From Candidatus Altimarinota bacterium (GTDB lineage: Bacteria > Cyanobacteriota > Cyanobacteriia > Cyanobacteriales > Microcystaceae): a stretch of DNA of 35,608 bases. Below are positions 1 to 7,789 of this stretch, one piece after another. Made by a program: the position numbers and the translations under genes. The notes under the pieces are model-generated. The model had not been told where the DNA came from, did not search any database, and saw nothing but the letters and a program-made list of their open reading frames with translations. Position 1 is the first letter of the stretch, and every line of letters starts with the position of its first letter. The stretch lies in contig JAAUUT010000053.1 in the NCBI GenBank assembly GCA_012031035.1, positions 1 through 35,608 on the forward strand. The letters run 5' to 3'.

Positions 1-78
1 ATGGTTAATGGACTATCTCATTTCATTAATAAAGAACTTAATCTTTCTTTGGATAGAAACTATTTTGAATCGATCTAA
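1..78 (+). CDS. Possible 3' end of a gene entering from upstream (25 codons)
   Basis: The frame is open from the window edge to a TAA at 76-78 and encodes 25 residues ending FESI. There is an ATG at base 1, but with no upstream sequence I cannot tell a short ORF from the tail of a longer gene. No family is recognisable. It could be chance. Confidence 0.2.
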   Translation: MVNGLSHFINKELNLSLDRNYFESI

Positions 79-323
79 TTTTAGTTATTTATTGACTTGT
101 TAAATCGAGAAACTTTTGAATTAGGTACTGTCTACTATAAAATCTCGCTTTGCGGTAAGATCGCTCCTAGCAATCGAACTGTAAGGGCGATCGCGCAGAG
201 TGCAGAGGCAAAACCAATTTTCTATGCCTGACAGCAGGCTAACCCCAAAGTCAGCAATATTTCTTCTTGACGGTCTATGCCAATGCGGATCGTATTATTT
301 AATTTAGAAATCCCCGCCAACCT
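79..323. other. Leader region upstream of menB, no gene seen
   Basis: This AT-rich stretch lies before menB and contains one HIP1-type site (GGGCGATCGCG, near 187-197). Short ORFs on both strands here overlap menB and have no recognisable protein character. No convincing Shine-Dalgarno sequence precedes the menB ATG. I see no RNA gene or riboswitch fold. Confidence 0.5.
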
Positions 324-1157
324 ATGCAAGTTGAATGGCAAGTTGCCAAAACCTACGAAGATATTTTGTATCACAAGTTTGAAGGCATGGCGAAAATTAC
401 CATTAATCGCCCCGACAAACGTAACGCCTTTCGTCCCAAAACAGTTTTTGAACTTTACGATGCGTTTTGTGATGCTCGCGAAGACCCTCAAATTGGCGTT
501 ATTTTGTTAACGGGGGCAGGGCCCCACACCGATGGAAAATATGCCTTTTGTTCTGGCGGAGATCAAAGCGTTAGAGGAGAAGCAGGTTATATTGATGAAA
601 AGGGAGTACCCCGCCTCAACGTTCTCGACCTACAACGCCTCATTCGTTCCCTCCCAAAAGTCGTAATCGCTTTAGTTGCTGGCTATGCAATTGGCGGCGG
701 TCACGTCTTACATTTGATTTGCGACCTTACCATTGCGGCTGATAATGCGATTTTTGGTCAAACTGGGCCTAAAGTTGGTAGTTTTGACGGTGGTTTTGGT
801 GCTAGCTATCTCGCTCGCATCGTCGGACAAAAAAAAGCCAGAGAAATTTGGTTTCTCTGTCGTCAGTATACAGCAGAACAAGCATTAGACATGGGTTTGA
901 TTAATTGCGTCGTCCCAGTCGAGCAATTGGAAGCAGAAGGAATTCAATGGGCAAACGAGATTTTAGAAAAAAGTCCCATCGCTATTCGTTGCCTCAAAGC
1001 AGCTTTTAACGCAGATTGCGACGGTCAAGCAGGTTTACAAGAGTTGGCTGGCAATGCAACGCTACTGTATTACATGACCGAAGAAGGCGCAGAAGGAAAG
1101 CAGGCTTTTTTAGAAAAGCGATCGCCCGATTTTCGTAAGTACCCTTGGCTACCTTAA
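324..1157 (+). CDS. menB: 1,4-dihydroxy-2-naphthoyl-CoA synthase (MenB)
   Basis: MenB converts o-succinylbenzoyl-CoA to 1,4-dihydroxy-2-naphthoyl-CoA. In cyanobacteria this leads to phylloquinone, the secondary acceptor of photosystem I. The 277-residue protein is a crotonase-fold enzyme of normal family length. The loop AFCSGGDQ (about residues 74-81) and [16 protein letters not shown] (about 120-135) form the CoA/oxyanion-hole region. [12 protein letters not shown] follows (about 149-160) with the Asp-containing active-site segment. The C-terminus [13 protein letters not shown] is typical of MenB. The start gives [14 protein letters not shown], which matches the usual beginning of cyanobacterial MenB. 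rtcB follows about 75 bases downstream on the same strand, and I see no functional link between the two. Identification is very secure. Confidence 0.96.
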   Translation: MQVEWQVAKTYEDILYHKFEGMAKITINRPDKRNAFRPKTVFELYDAFCDAREDPQIGVILLTGAGPHTDGKYAFCSGGDQSVRGEAGYIDEKGVPRLNVLDLQRLIRSLPKVVIALVAGYAIGGGHVLHLICDLTIAADNAIFGQTGPKVGSFDGGFGASYLARIVGQKKAREIWFLCRQYTAEQALDMGLINCVVPVEQLEAEGIQWANEILEKSPIAIRCLKAAFNADCDGQAGLQELAGNATLLYYMTEEGAEGKQAFLEKRSPDFRKYPWLP

Positions 1158-1233
1158 TCTTAGACGAATTTGCAGACTTTAGAGTCAGTTGTATTATGCT
1201 AGTAGTATAAATAGTGTCTATGAATTGATAGAT

Positions 1234-4200
1234 ATGCCTTACGATTCATTAAATCTTTCTACGCCAACCCCCGTTTTATCCTGGGCAAATCACGACCTCG
1301 GACACGAGGAAGAAAAAATGGCGAGAAATGTTGCCTCTCTGCCTTTTGTCTTCAAACACGTTGCTTTGATGCCAGACGTACACTTAGGAAAAGGAGCTTT
1401 GGTCGGTTCCGTCATCGCCACCAAAGAAACCATCATTCCGGCGGCTGTGGGCGTGGATATTGGTTGTTTTACCGGAGATACCCTGATTCCTCTAGTTGAT
1501 GGAAAAACTTACCCGATTCAAGAGCTAGCAACGTTAGGGAAAACTATTTATGTTTACTCTTGTACCAGTACGGGACGAATTGTAGCATCTGAGGCGATCG
1601 CGCGTTTGACCCGTCATAATGCACCTTTAGTCAAAGTAGTTCTCGACAACGGAGAAGAGATTAAATGCACTCCCGAGCATCAATTTATGTTGCGAGATGG
1701 AAGCTACATGGAAGCTTCTCAGTTAGAGGTAGGTGCTTCTTTGATGCCTTTCTACTCATCAACGGATAAAGATGGCTATACGCTAATTCAGCAAAATTAT
1801 TCGGGTAGATTACAAAAAGCTCATTGGATTGTTGCTCGTTCTGGTTTATTAGGTAAAGTTCCTAGTTTTGAAGGACAAAGAACCGTAGTTCATCACAAAA
1901 ACTTCGTCCCAGCCGATAATAGACCTGAAAATTTAGAATTTCTGGGCAATAACGACCATTCTTTCTATCATCGGTCATTAGCTGAGCGAAATACCCACTG
2001 GCAATCTCCAGAGTTTGAAAATAAAAGAAAACTAGCTCTAGCAATAAAAGCTCAAACTCCCGAAGGACATCAATACTACGCTCAAAGAGGGACAAACAAT
2101 ATTCTTCGCTATATGCAAGAACATCCCGACCATTTTAAGGAATCTGTAGCGGGAAACGGAGACAGAGGCAAACAGTATCTTGTTAACTATAACAAGAGTC
2201 TAAAAGGAAGGGCTAAAAGTCAAGAAATTGCTAATCGCTTTTACACTTGTGAAACTTGTGGAGACGAGATTAAAAGTCCAATAGGATTGCATAACCATAG
2301 GAAGTATCAACACGGCTACAATCACAAGGTTGTTGCAGTAATTCCACTCCCAGACTGCGAAGATGTTTATTGCTTGAGCGTTCCAGAGTATGGAAACTTT
2401 GCCCTGAAAGCTGGCGTATTTGTCCATAACTGTGGGATGGCTGCTGTTAAAATGCCATTTAAAGGCGATCGCATAGAAGGTAAACTGAAAAAGATTCGCC
2501 TAGACATCGAAGCTGCAATTCCTGTAGGCTTTTCCGAGAACAAAGAAATCGAAAAAGATGTCGATAACTGGCAAGGTTGGCGTAGTTTTAAAGACTTGCA
2601 TCGAGGGGTGCAAAATCTTAAAGGCAAAGCCATTAAACAGTTAGGTTCTTTGGGTGGGGGTAAATAGTTGCCCCTTACTGTAGTAATACAGTAATCAAAA
2701 CTCGTCCAAATCGGTGAAGGCTGAGATTGCTAATGCCGAGGGAAGCGGTCAAACGCCCCGTAGAGAGCAGAGGGACTTGAGCATCCTAATTTTTAGGATG
2801 AAGGTGTGCTCCGAACTATACCGAATAGGAAGGTATAGAACCAAGCAGAAATGTCTTGGTCGATTGCAACTTCTATTGATGATATTGTGAGGTTATGCAA
2901 CCGAGCGATATTAACCTAGAAAATCCCCATTATGCCTATATGTTTGGCTTCATTCAAACTGATGGTCATCTGTACAACACTACTCGCGATCGCGGTCGTG
3001 TCAGTATAGAGATTAGTAAGCAAGATGAAGATATCTTATGGGCATTCAAGAATCTCATCCCGTTTAATTCTTCAATTACTGAGCGCGAGCGAACCACTAA
3101 CTTTAGTAACCATTGCACATCAGTAATTTGGAGAGTTTACAAGAAAAAATTTCGAGATTATCTTGAATTATGGGGTTTACTAAGTGGATGTAAATCTGAA
3201 GCAATTAAACCGCCTACTTGTAAGTTCTCAAAAGTAGATTATTTTAGAGGTTTAATAGATGGCGATGGCTCGTTAGGGCTAACATCAAAAGAATTTCCTT
3301 TTCTTTCTCTGGTTACTTCTAGCTCGTATATTATTACTGAGTATTTAGAATTAATACACGAGATTACAGGAAAAACTAAAACCTCTAATAGAAACGCTAG
3401 AGATAAGATTTATAACGTTGTGGTTTATAAGGAAGATGCCCAACTTTTAGCAAGTTATTTGTATTATAAAGGTTGTCTAGCTTTGTCTAGAAAACTTTTA
3501 AAGGCTAGTCAAGTGCTAAATTGGAAGCATCCAGATCGAATGAAACGGATCGATAATAGGAAACGTTGGACACCTGAAGAAGACCGTTTTATTACTGCCC
3601 ACTCAGTTAAGCATTCAATGGAAGTGCTAGAAAGAAGTCGAAGCAGTATTGAATTAAGACTGTGGAAACTTAATAAACTAGCGAGCAATTCGTAACAAAT
3701 TGAACCACTTTATCGAGGTTTGTCTCGATACAGAGAACTACGTTTGGTTAATGCTACATTCGGGTTCGCGAGGAATTGGCAATCAGTTGGCACAGTGCCA
3801 TATCTGTACTGCTAGAGAGTTAGCGAAAATGGCAGCTAATAAATTGCCAGACCCCGATTTGGCTTATTTTGTCTCCGGTACGCCAGAATTTCAGGCATAC
3901 TGGCGCGATTTACAGTGGACGCAAGACTATGCTCGCGTTAACCGAGATATTATGATGTCTCGTTTCAAGCGTATTATTGAAAAGCATCTTGTAGGTGGAA
4001 AACCCACGAAACCCTTGTTATCGGTTAACTGTCATCATAATTACGCTGAAAAAGAAGTTCATTTTGGCGAAGAGGTCTATGTTACTCGTAAAGGCGCTGT
4101 AAGGGCACGAGAAGAAGATTATGGGATTATCCCAGGTTCGATGGGAGCAAAGTCTTTCATCGTTAAAGGAAAGGGAAACCTAGAAAGCTTCTGTTCTTGT

Positions 4201-4422
4201 GCTCACGGTGCGGGGCGATTGATGTCTCGCAATAAAGCGAAGAATCAATTTACTCTCGATGACTTAATCGAACAAACTAAAGGCGTTGAATGTCGCAAAG
4301 ACGATCGCATTATCGATGAAATTCCTGGCGCTTACAAGCCGATAGACAAAGTAATGGAAAATCAGGCAGATTTGGTCGAAATTGTGGCAACACTCAAGCA
4401 AGTTGTGTGCGTCAAGGGGTAA
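1234..4422 (+). CDS. rtcB: RNA-splicing ligase RtcB, interrupted by an intein and a group I intron (join 1234..2661, 3703..4422)
   Basis: RtcB joins RNA 2',3'-cyclic phosphate or 3'-phosphate ends to 5'-OH ends using GTP and Mn2+. Exon 1 reads through VGVDIG, then an in-frame intein, then CGMAAVKMPFKGD, and ends at LGSLGGG (2661). Exon 2 resumes exactly at NHFIEVCLD (3703). With both insertions removed, the product is 393 residues. Family motifs are all present: DIGCGM (Cys78, the metal ligand), GGGNHFIE, MLHSGSRGIG, NCHHNYAE, and SCAHGAGR with the guanylylated His. Without RNA splicing, translation stops two codons into the intron (K then TAG at 2665-2667). I place the start at ATG 1234 (MPYDSLNLSTPTPVLSW), the usual cyanobacterial RtcB N-terminus. 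An in-frame upstream start at 1189 would add 15 residues. Neighbours are menB upstream and a convergent phosphoesterase downstream. Confidence 0.93.
1465..2430 (+). other. RtcB intein with HNH endonuclease region (322 aa, in frame)
   Basis: The intein runs from Cys (CFTGDTLIPL, block A) to GVFVHN, followed by +1 Cys. Block B is visible as KCTPEHQF and block F as EDVYCLSVPEYGNF. The terminal His-Asn and the +1 Cys fit standard protein splicing. The middle holds an HNH-like endonuclease segment: VVHHKNFVPADNRPENLEFL, then a further His about eight residues on (precursor residues about 217-250, counting from 1234). A classical C-x2-C-x12-H-x4-H zinc-finger pattern follows at about residues 339-360. 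The +1 Cys is Cys78 of RtcB, so the host catalytic residue also serves as the splicing nucleophile. Inteins are known in archaeal RtcB such as Pyrococcus PH1602. Whether the site is identical needs an alignment. Confidence 0.95.
2662..2863 (+). ncRNA. Group I ribozyme core (P1-P9.1)
   Basis: Pairings found by hand are as follows. P2 is TACTGT/ACAGTA (2676-2681 with 2688-2693). P3 is CTCGTCC (2701-2707) with GGAC and GAG (2773-2776, 2779-2781), with a TT bulge. P4 is TCGG/CCGA (2711-2714 with 2736-2739). P6 is GGG/CCC plus GCG/CGC (2740-2759). P7 is G(A)GAGCA (2763-2769) with TGCTCC (2807-2812), including the characteristic bulged A. P8 is CATCCTAA/TTAGGATG (2782-2800). P9 is CTATACC/GGTATAG (2816-2838). 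P9.1 is CCAAGCA/TG(T)CTTGG, capped by GAAA (2841-2859). The segment AAGGTGTGCTCC at 2801-2812 matches the S-element pattern AAGATATAGTCC. P5 is weak. I have not assigned a subgroup. Confidence 0.88.
2895..3695 (+). CDS. LAGLIDADG homing endonuclease of the rtcB intron, with Myb/SANT-like C-terminus
   Basis: This protein of about 266 residues is encoded inside the intron, downstream of the ribozyme core. Two LAGLIDADG helices are visible: YMFGFIQTDG at about residues 15-24 and YFRGLIDGDGSL at about 116-127. It is therefore a single-chain enzyme with an acidic residue at the end of each motif. Residues about 222-262 (RKRWTPEEDRFI, then a helix with SRSSIELRLWKL) resemble a Myb/SANT helix-turn-helix, probably an extra DNA-binding module. 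GAGG lies 3-4 bases before the ATG and supports this start, so translation can initiate independently of rtcB. The expected target is intronless rtcB around the GGT/AAC junction. A maturase role is possible but not shown. Confidence 0.9.
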   Translation: MQPSDINLENPHYAYMFGFIQTDGHLYNTTRDRGRVSIEISKQDEDILWAFKNLIPFNSSITERERTTNFSNHCTSVIWRVYKKKFRDYLELWGLLSGCKSEAIKPPTCKFSKVDYFRGLIDGDGSLGLTSKEFPFLSLVTSSSYIITEYLELIHEITGKTKTSNRNARDKIYNVVVYKEDAQLLASYLYYKGCLALSRKLLKASQVLNWKHPDRMKRIDNRKRWTPEEDRFITAHSVKHSMEVLERSRSSIELRLWKLNKLASNS

Positions 4423-4447
4423 TTTACCTTATTGAAATCATCAATAG

Positions 4448-4480
4448 GCGATCGCGTTATCTTATAGAAGATGCGATCGC
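4448..4480. terminator. Inverted repeat between convergent rtcB and phosphoesterase
   Basis: Two GCGATCGC octamers (4448-4455 and 4473-4480) flank ATCTT/AAGAT (4459-4463, 4468-4472) around an ATAG loop. Together they form a 13-bp stem with a 3-nt bulge. The repeat lies between the two convergent 3' ends, so a bidirectional terminator is plausible. There is no long T run, and a chance pair of HIP1 sites is an alternative. Confidence 0.45.
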
Positions 4481-5311
4481 TTACCGACTTAAAGTAATAA
4501 CCGTTAATTCTGGCGGACAAAGAAATCTTCCAGGAGGATAGGTTCCCAAACCGCGATTGACATAGAGTTGGTTGCGTCCTACCTGATGCCATCCTTGCGC
4601 CCATTGCCAGTGTTTGACCACTCTCGAACAGGTTCTAAGAAAAGGGATTTTCGAGTGTAATGATTTTGGCAGATGTTGGCGCAATTGTTCTACTAATATG
4701 GGTGCTGCTCCTATTCCTGGAATCGTTATCTGACCGCCGTGGGTATGACCGGATAATTGTAAGTCTACTCGCCATTTTTGCAAGATTTCAGCAGTGTCGG
4801 GATTGTGAGATAAAACGATACGAGGAATGTGAGGATCTAACTTTTCCATAACTGACGCGGGGAGAAACTCCCGCGACCAAAAATCTGCCAGTCCTACAAT
4901 GGGAAGATCTTCGCCTAAAGGAGTGGCGATCGCATTCCATAAAACTTTAACTCCCACGCTGCTTAAAGCGTCAGTTACTCTTTTTTTGGCAGGACGCAAA
5001 TAGATATCGTGGTTTCCCAAACAAGCACAAATACCAGCTCGACTTTTTAAAGATTTTAGCTTGAGTGCTAGCTTATCTATTGGTGTAGGGTCGTCTGTTA
5101 TATAATCTCCGGTCAAGAGAATCAGATCGGGATTTTCCTGGTTGCTAACTTCGATCGCGTCATCGAGCATTTCTTCTGACAGACGCAAACCATCATAATG
5201 AAAATCCGATAGATGAATGAGTTTTGTTCCTTCTAACGAAGAGGGCAAACCCGCGATCGTTACTGTCAACCGTTCCACGCTCAAAGGTTCTGTTATCATC
5301 AACCAAGACAT
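4481..5311 (-). CDS. Calcineurin-like metallophosphoesterase (YaeI/LpxG-type)
   Basis: This 276-residue protein has the full set of binuclear-metal phosphoesterase motifs: SDFHYDG (D-x-H), LLTGDYIT (G-D), CLGNHD (G-N-H-D), IVLSHNPD (H) and SGHTHGGQ (G-H-x-H). The family acts on phosphodiester or pyrophosphate bonds. Related bacterial proteins (YkuE/YaeI/LpxG) hydrolyse UDP-diacylglucosamine or similar lipid substrates, but the substrate here is unknown. No signal peptide or membrane helix is obvious. The start at 5311 (MSWLMITEPL) could instead be the Met four codons later. It is convergent with rtcB, and mtnC lies upstream on the same strand about 120 bases away. Confidence 0.85.
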   Translation of the reverse strand: MSWLMITEPLSVERLTVTIAGLPSSLEGTKLIHLSDFHYDGLRLSEEMLDDAIEVSNQENPDLILLTGDYITDDPTPIDKLALKLKSLKSRAGICACLGNHDIYLRPAKKRVTDALSSVGVKVLWNAIATPLGEDLPIVGLADFWSREFLPASVMEKLDPHIPRIVLSHNPDTAEILQKWRVDLQLSGHTHGGQITIPGIGAAPILVEQLRQHLPKSLHSKIPFLRTCSRVVKHWQWAQGWHQVGRNQLYVNRGLGTYPPGRFLCPPELTVITLSR

Positions 5312-5434
5312 CGATCTTCATTCCTTATTTCGTTTTTTCAGCATAACTCATGCTTATCTTAGATTTCGGATTTTAAGAGACGATAAACAAAAGAGGTCGC
5401 CAGAAAGAAGCTAATGCGATCGAATGCTTACAAT

Positions 5435-6166
5435 CTATACGGAATCGAAACTGGTAATTGCCTGAAACCCTTGCGAGTTTGAGGAGTAATTGCCGGGTCT
5501 TATGCTCAAAAGCGTTTGCATCCCCGCAGTTTGGGCGGCTTTTAGTTCGTCAGGAATATCTGAAATAAATAAAATGCGATCGCTCGACACGTTTACCGTT
5601 TGGGCAATTTTATGATAGCTATCTGCTTCTTTTTTCGAGCCGATTGCGGTATCGAAATAACCGCTTAAAAAACTCGTCAAATCTCCGGTTTCTGTATACC
5701 TAAATAAAAGTTGCTGTGCCTGTACGCTCCCCGATGAAAAAATAAATAACTGTTTGCCCATACTTGTCCAACGCTCAAAAGCAGGTCTAACATCGGAGAA
5801 AATCTGCGATCGCAACGTGCCATCTCGATATCCCTCCTCCCAGATTTTTCCTTGTAATGATTTGAGTCCGGTAGACTTGCGATCGCTTTCAATTAGATAG
5901 CGAATGTAAGGAACTGCGCCAGTTATTGTACTCTCATCCCACTCCGGTATAGCGATTCCTCGATCGCGATCGCTTTGGTATTCTTGTTGTAAAAGTTTGA
6001 GATCGGCTTGTACTGCTTGTTCTTGCCCGTAGGTTTGCAAAAATGTCTCTACACGAACTTTCGCAAAAGGAAACAACACGCCAAAAACGTATTCAACCGG
6101 GGTTGTCGTCCCTTCAATATCTAACAAGATCGCCTCTGTGCGATCGCCAAGATACTCAGTCATCAT
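5435..6166 (-). CDS. mtnC: Acireductone synthase / enolase-phosphatase E1 (MtnC)
   Basis: MtnC is a HAD-family enzyme of the methionine salvage pathway. It enolises and dephosphorylates 2,3-diketo-5-methylthiopentyl-1-phosphate to acireductone. The protein has 243 residues, the usual length. HAD motif I is seen as ILLDIEGTTTP (residues about 13-23), motif II as LFIFSSGSVQAQQLLF (about 139-154), motif III as the Lys of GSKKEADSYHKIA, and motif IV as ILFISDIPDEL. IEGTTTP with the IRYLIESDRKSTGLKSLQG segment is diagnostic of the E1 subfamily. The start may be Met1 or Met2 (6166 or 6163). No other methionine-salvage gene is next to it. Confidence 0.93.
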   Translation of the reverse strand: MMTEYLGDRTEAILLDIEGTTTPVEYVFGVLFPFAKVRVETFLQTYGQEQAVQADLKLLQQEYQSDRDRGIAIPEWDESTITGAVPYIRYLIESDRKSTGLKSLQGKIWEEGYRDGTLRSQIFSDVRPAFERWTSMGKQLFIFSSGSVQAQQLLFRYTETGDLTSFLSGYFDTAIGSKKEADSYHKIAQTVNVSSDRILFISDIPDELKAAQTAGMQTLLSIRPGNYSSNSQGFQAITSFDSV

Positions 6167-6349
6167 TAAACAATTTTCTTATTTTCAAAGCATATATAGC
6201 GAGTCTATTTGATTTGCTAACGTAAATTTAATATTTATGATTTATTCAGACTCTCTATAGTCTGTTGGGTAAGCGATCGCGGTTAAACAACGCAACGAAC
6301 AACAGCGTTATCCGCGATTGCGAGAGAGGTTATTGAGGAAACACTTTCA

Positions 6350-6961
6350 TTAGGCGCGAATATATTTTTCAAAAACATTGCTAAAGTCACGTTTTTTATA
6401 ACGCTCTAATATAACTGTATTAAAGTTTACGAGGATAGTGTGGTAATGTTTGACAATTGTTTCCTCGCTCTCAATTGTATTGAGTTTGTACATTGAGGCT
6501 AAGGCTTGAAGGCATAAGGTAGCATTTTGGCGGGCAATCTCTTCATTCATTTGAAGTTTCCCAATAGTGATGAGAGCTTTGTAAATATCTTTAAGTGATT
6601 CAAGGGAATTTTTGTTTACGTCGATACTAAAGTTTATGCGATCGTCTAAGGTAAACTTCAATTCAATATCTAAATCGATGTTACCGGCGGTTTCAATGAA
6701 GACTTGTGAAACTTTATAACTAATGTATTCGTAACGCTTGACAATTCTTTTGCTTGAAATAGCCGAATCTCCGTCAACATGAATTAAAGCCAAGTTGGTG
6801 AAGCAATATTCATCTTTTTTGGATTTGATTAAGAAAAATATCTTCTCCCCATCCTCGTGAAACAAGTAATCATCAGCATCTACTTTATCGTAATCACTAG
6901 GGGAAATAATTTGACCTATATCGCTCAAACCAAGTGTTTCGGCTGCTATTTTTTTAAACAT
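6350..6961 (-). CDS. YvbH-like PH-domain protein
   Basis: The sequence from MFKKIAAETLGLSDIGQI onward closely resembles Bacillus YvbH-type proteins. These have a bacterial PH domain (residues about 1-130, including DADDYLFHEDGEKIFFLIKS and KKDEYCFTNLALIHVDGD) followed by a helical oligomerisation region ending in DFSNVFEKYIRA. The molecular role of this family is not established. I place the start at ATG 6961 because homologues begin MFKKI; an in-frame ATG at 6991 would add ten residues. It stands alone between mtnC and a divergent lipoprotein gene. These proteins are best known from Firmicutes, so transfer is possible, but that rests on memory rather than a search. Confidence 0.75.
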   Translation of the reverse strand: MFKKIAAETLGLSDIGQIISPSDYDKVDADDYLFHEDGEKIFFLIKSKKDEYCFTNLALIHVDGDSAISSKRIVKRYEYISYKVSQVFIETAGNIDLDIELKFTLDDRINFSIDVNKNSLESLKDIYKALITIGKLQMNEEIARQNATLCLQALASMYKLNTIESEETIVKHYHTILVNFNTVILERYKKRDFSNVFEKYIRA

Positions 6962-7240
6962 GGCACGTTTTAGCTCTCGATCGTAATGCACTACTCATTG
7001 TAAGTGAGTGATTGCTATCGAAGATCGAGAAGCTGCTGAATTATTTGTCTTTATTATTTGAATGTTGAGGGCGAAGGAAACAGGACAGTAGTGACGGGCG
7101 AGCGCAAACCTAGTAGACTGGGGAAATATCAATCTCCAATTTCTAATTTCTAATCATTCTTTTAAGCTAGTTATAAAGACTATTATGGAATTTTCCTAGC
7201 GATTTTTTGAGCTTACACTAACTATCACAAAGAGTTATTT

Positions 7241-7699
7241 ATGAAAAAAACAATATTTCTATTAACTGCGATCGCGCTAGCCTTAAATGCTTGTAGCACG
7301 AGTCCTAGCGAAACTAATCCCCCTCAAACCGAGCAAAATATTAGCGAGCCTTCGATTCCTGAAGTTCAATCGCCAGAACCCCTTCCGCTTGTAGTTGAGC
7401 CTCAATTTGATAATTCGATGTCTTCTCAACCTAGAGTCGAACTGAAGACACAGATTGGGGAAGACTTAGTTCCTCAAGGTAAAAGTTCCAAATCAACAGC
7501 CCCAGAAATTCAAGACTTTGAAAATCCTCTTGTCCCCAAAACTCAAGCACCCGCTCCTCAAAACGATCCGTTTGCCAATTCGACTTCCGAATTTGGAACT
7601 GGAAGCCTACAATCGCCTTCCCAAAATCCCCTCCCTGAAGCCAACAATTTCCCATCGCCCATACTAACTCAACCTCAAGCTCCCATTGAACAACCATAA
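7241..7699 (+). CDS. Pro/Gln/Ser-rich lipoprotein, function unknown
   Basis: This 152-residue protein has a lipoprotein signal peptide: KK at residues 2-3, a hydrophobic core (IFLLTAIALAL) and the lipobox LNAC with Cys18. The rest is rich in Pro, Gln, Ser, Asn and Glu, with repeated PSE/SPE/APAP-like pieces. It looks disordered, as if it extends from the membrane or wall. There is no domain I recognise. AAGAG lies about ten bases before the ATG as a weak ribosome site. It diverges from the PH-domain gene upstream and converges on the coiled-coil gene downstream. Confidence 0.7.
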   Translation: MKKTIFLLTAIALALNACSTSPSETNPPQTEQNISEPSIPEVQSPEPLPLVVEPQFDNSMSSQPRVELKTQIGEDLVPQGKSSKSTAPEIQDFENPLVPKTQAPAPQNDPFANSTSEFGTGSLQSPSQNPLPEANNFPSPILTQPQAPIEQP

Positions 7700-7737
7700 A
7701 TCAGCAACCGGGGAGACAAGGGAGACAAGGAAGAATT

Positions 7738-7789
7738 GTACAGACGCGAAATTACCCTACGGGAACCCTAACGGGGAACGCGTCTCTAC
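7738..7789. repeat. Dispersed repeat with CGCGTCT ends
   Basis: The ends GACGCG and CGCGTC form an inverted repeat around an inner ACGGGAACCCTAACGGGGAA segment. The same end sequences (AGACGCG...CGCGTCTCTAC) recur at 21871-21894, so this belongs to a small dispersed cyanobacterial repeat type. The last bases overlap the 3' end of the coiled-coil gene, so it contributes to that gene's end or terminator region. Confidence 0.55.

Larger units (their letters stand above)
2662..3702 (+). mobile_element. Group I intron in rtcB with LAGLIDADG endonuclease gene (1041 nt)
   Basis: Both boundaries follow from the host gene and the ribozyme rules together. The 5' exon ends GGGGGT at 2661, and intron bases 2670-2675 (GCCCCT) form the internal guide. 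They give U-G at the splice site, four G-C pairs and a G-U. The last intron base is G3702. The 3' exon AAC (3703-3705) can pair with GTT at 2667-2669 as P10. Removal restores LGSLGGG-NHFIEV exactly. The element carries a free-standing LAGLIDADG ORF (2895-3695) after the catalytic core, so it has the layout of a mobile, homing intron. It is not in frame with exon 1. Activity in vivo cannot be judged from sequence. Confidence 0.92.

Noticed and set aside
2676..2859. Riboswitch or tRNA-like structure
   Set aside because: The hairpins are all explained by the group I ribozyme fold. There is no anticodon arm or CCA end.
2662..3702. Second intein or a group II intron in rtcB
   Set aside because: The host frame stops after one Lys codon, so it cannot be an intein. 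There is no GUGYG start, domain V hairpin or reverse transcriptase, so it is not group II. The guide pairing and P7 fit group I.
3700..4422. Separate gene starting with TTG at 3700
   Set aside because: TTG is the last three bases of the intron. NHFIEV continues the RtcB protein, so this is exon 2.
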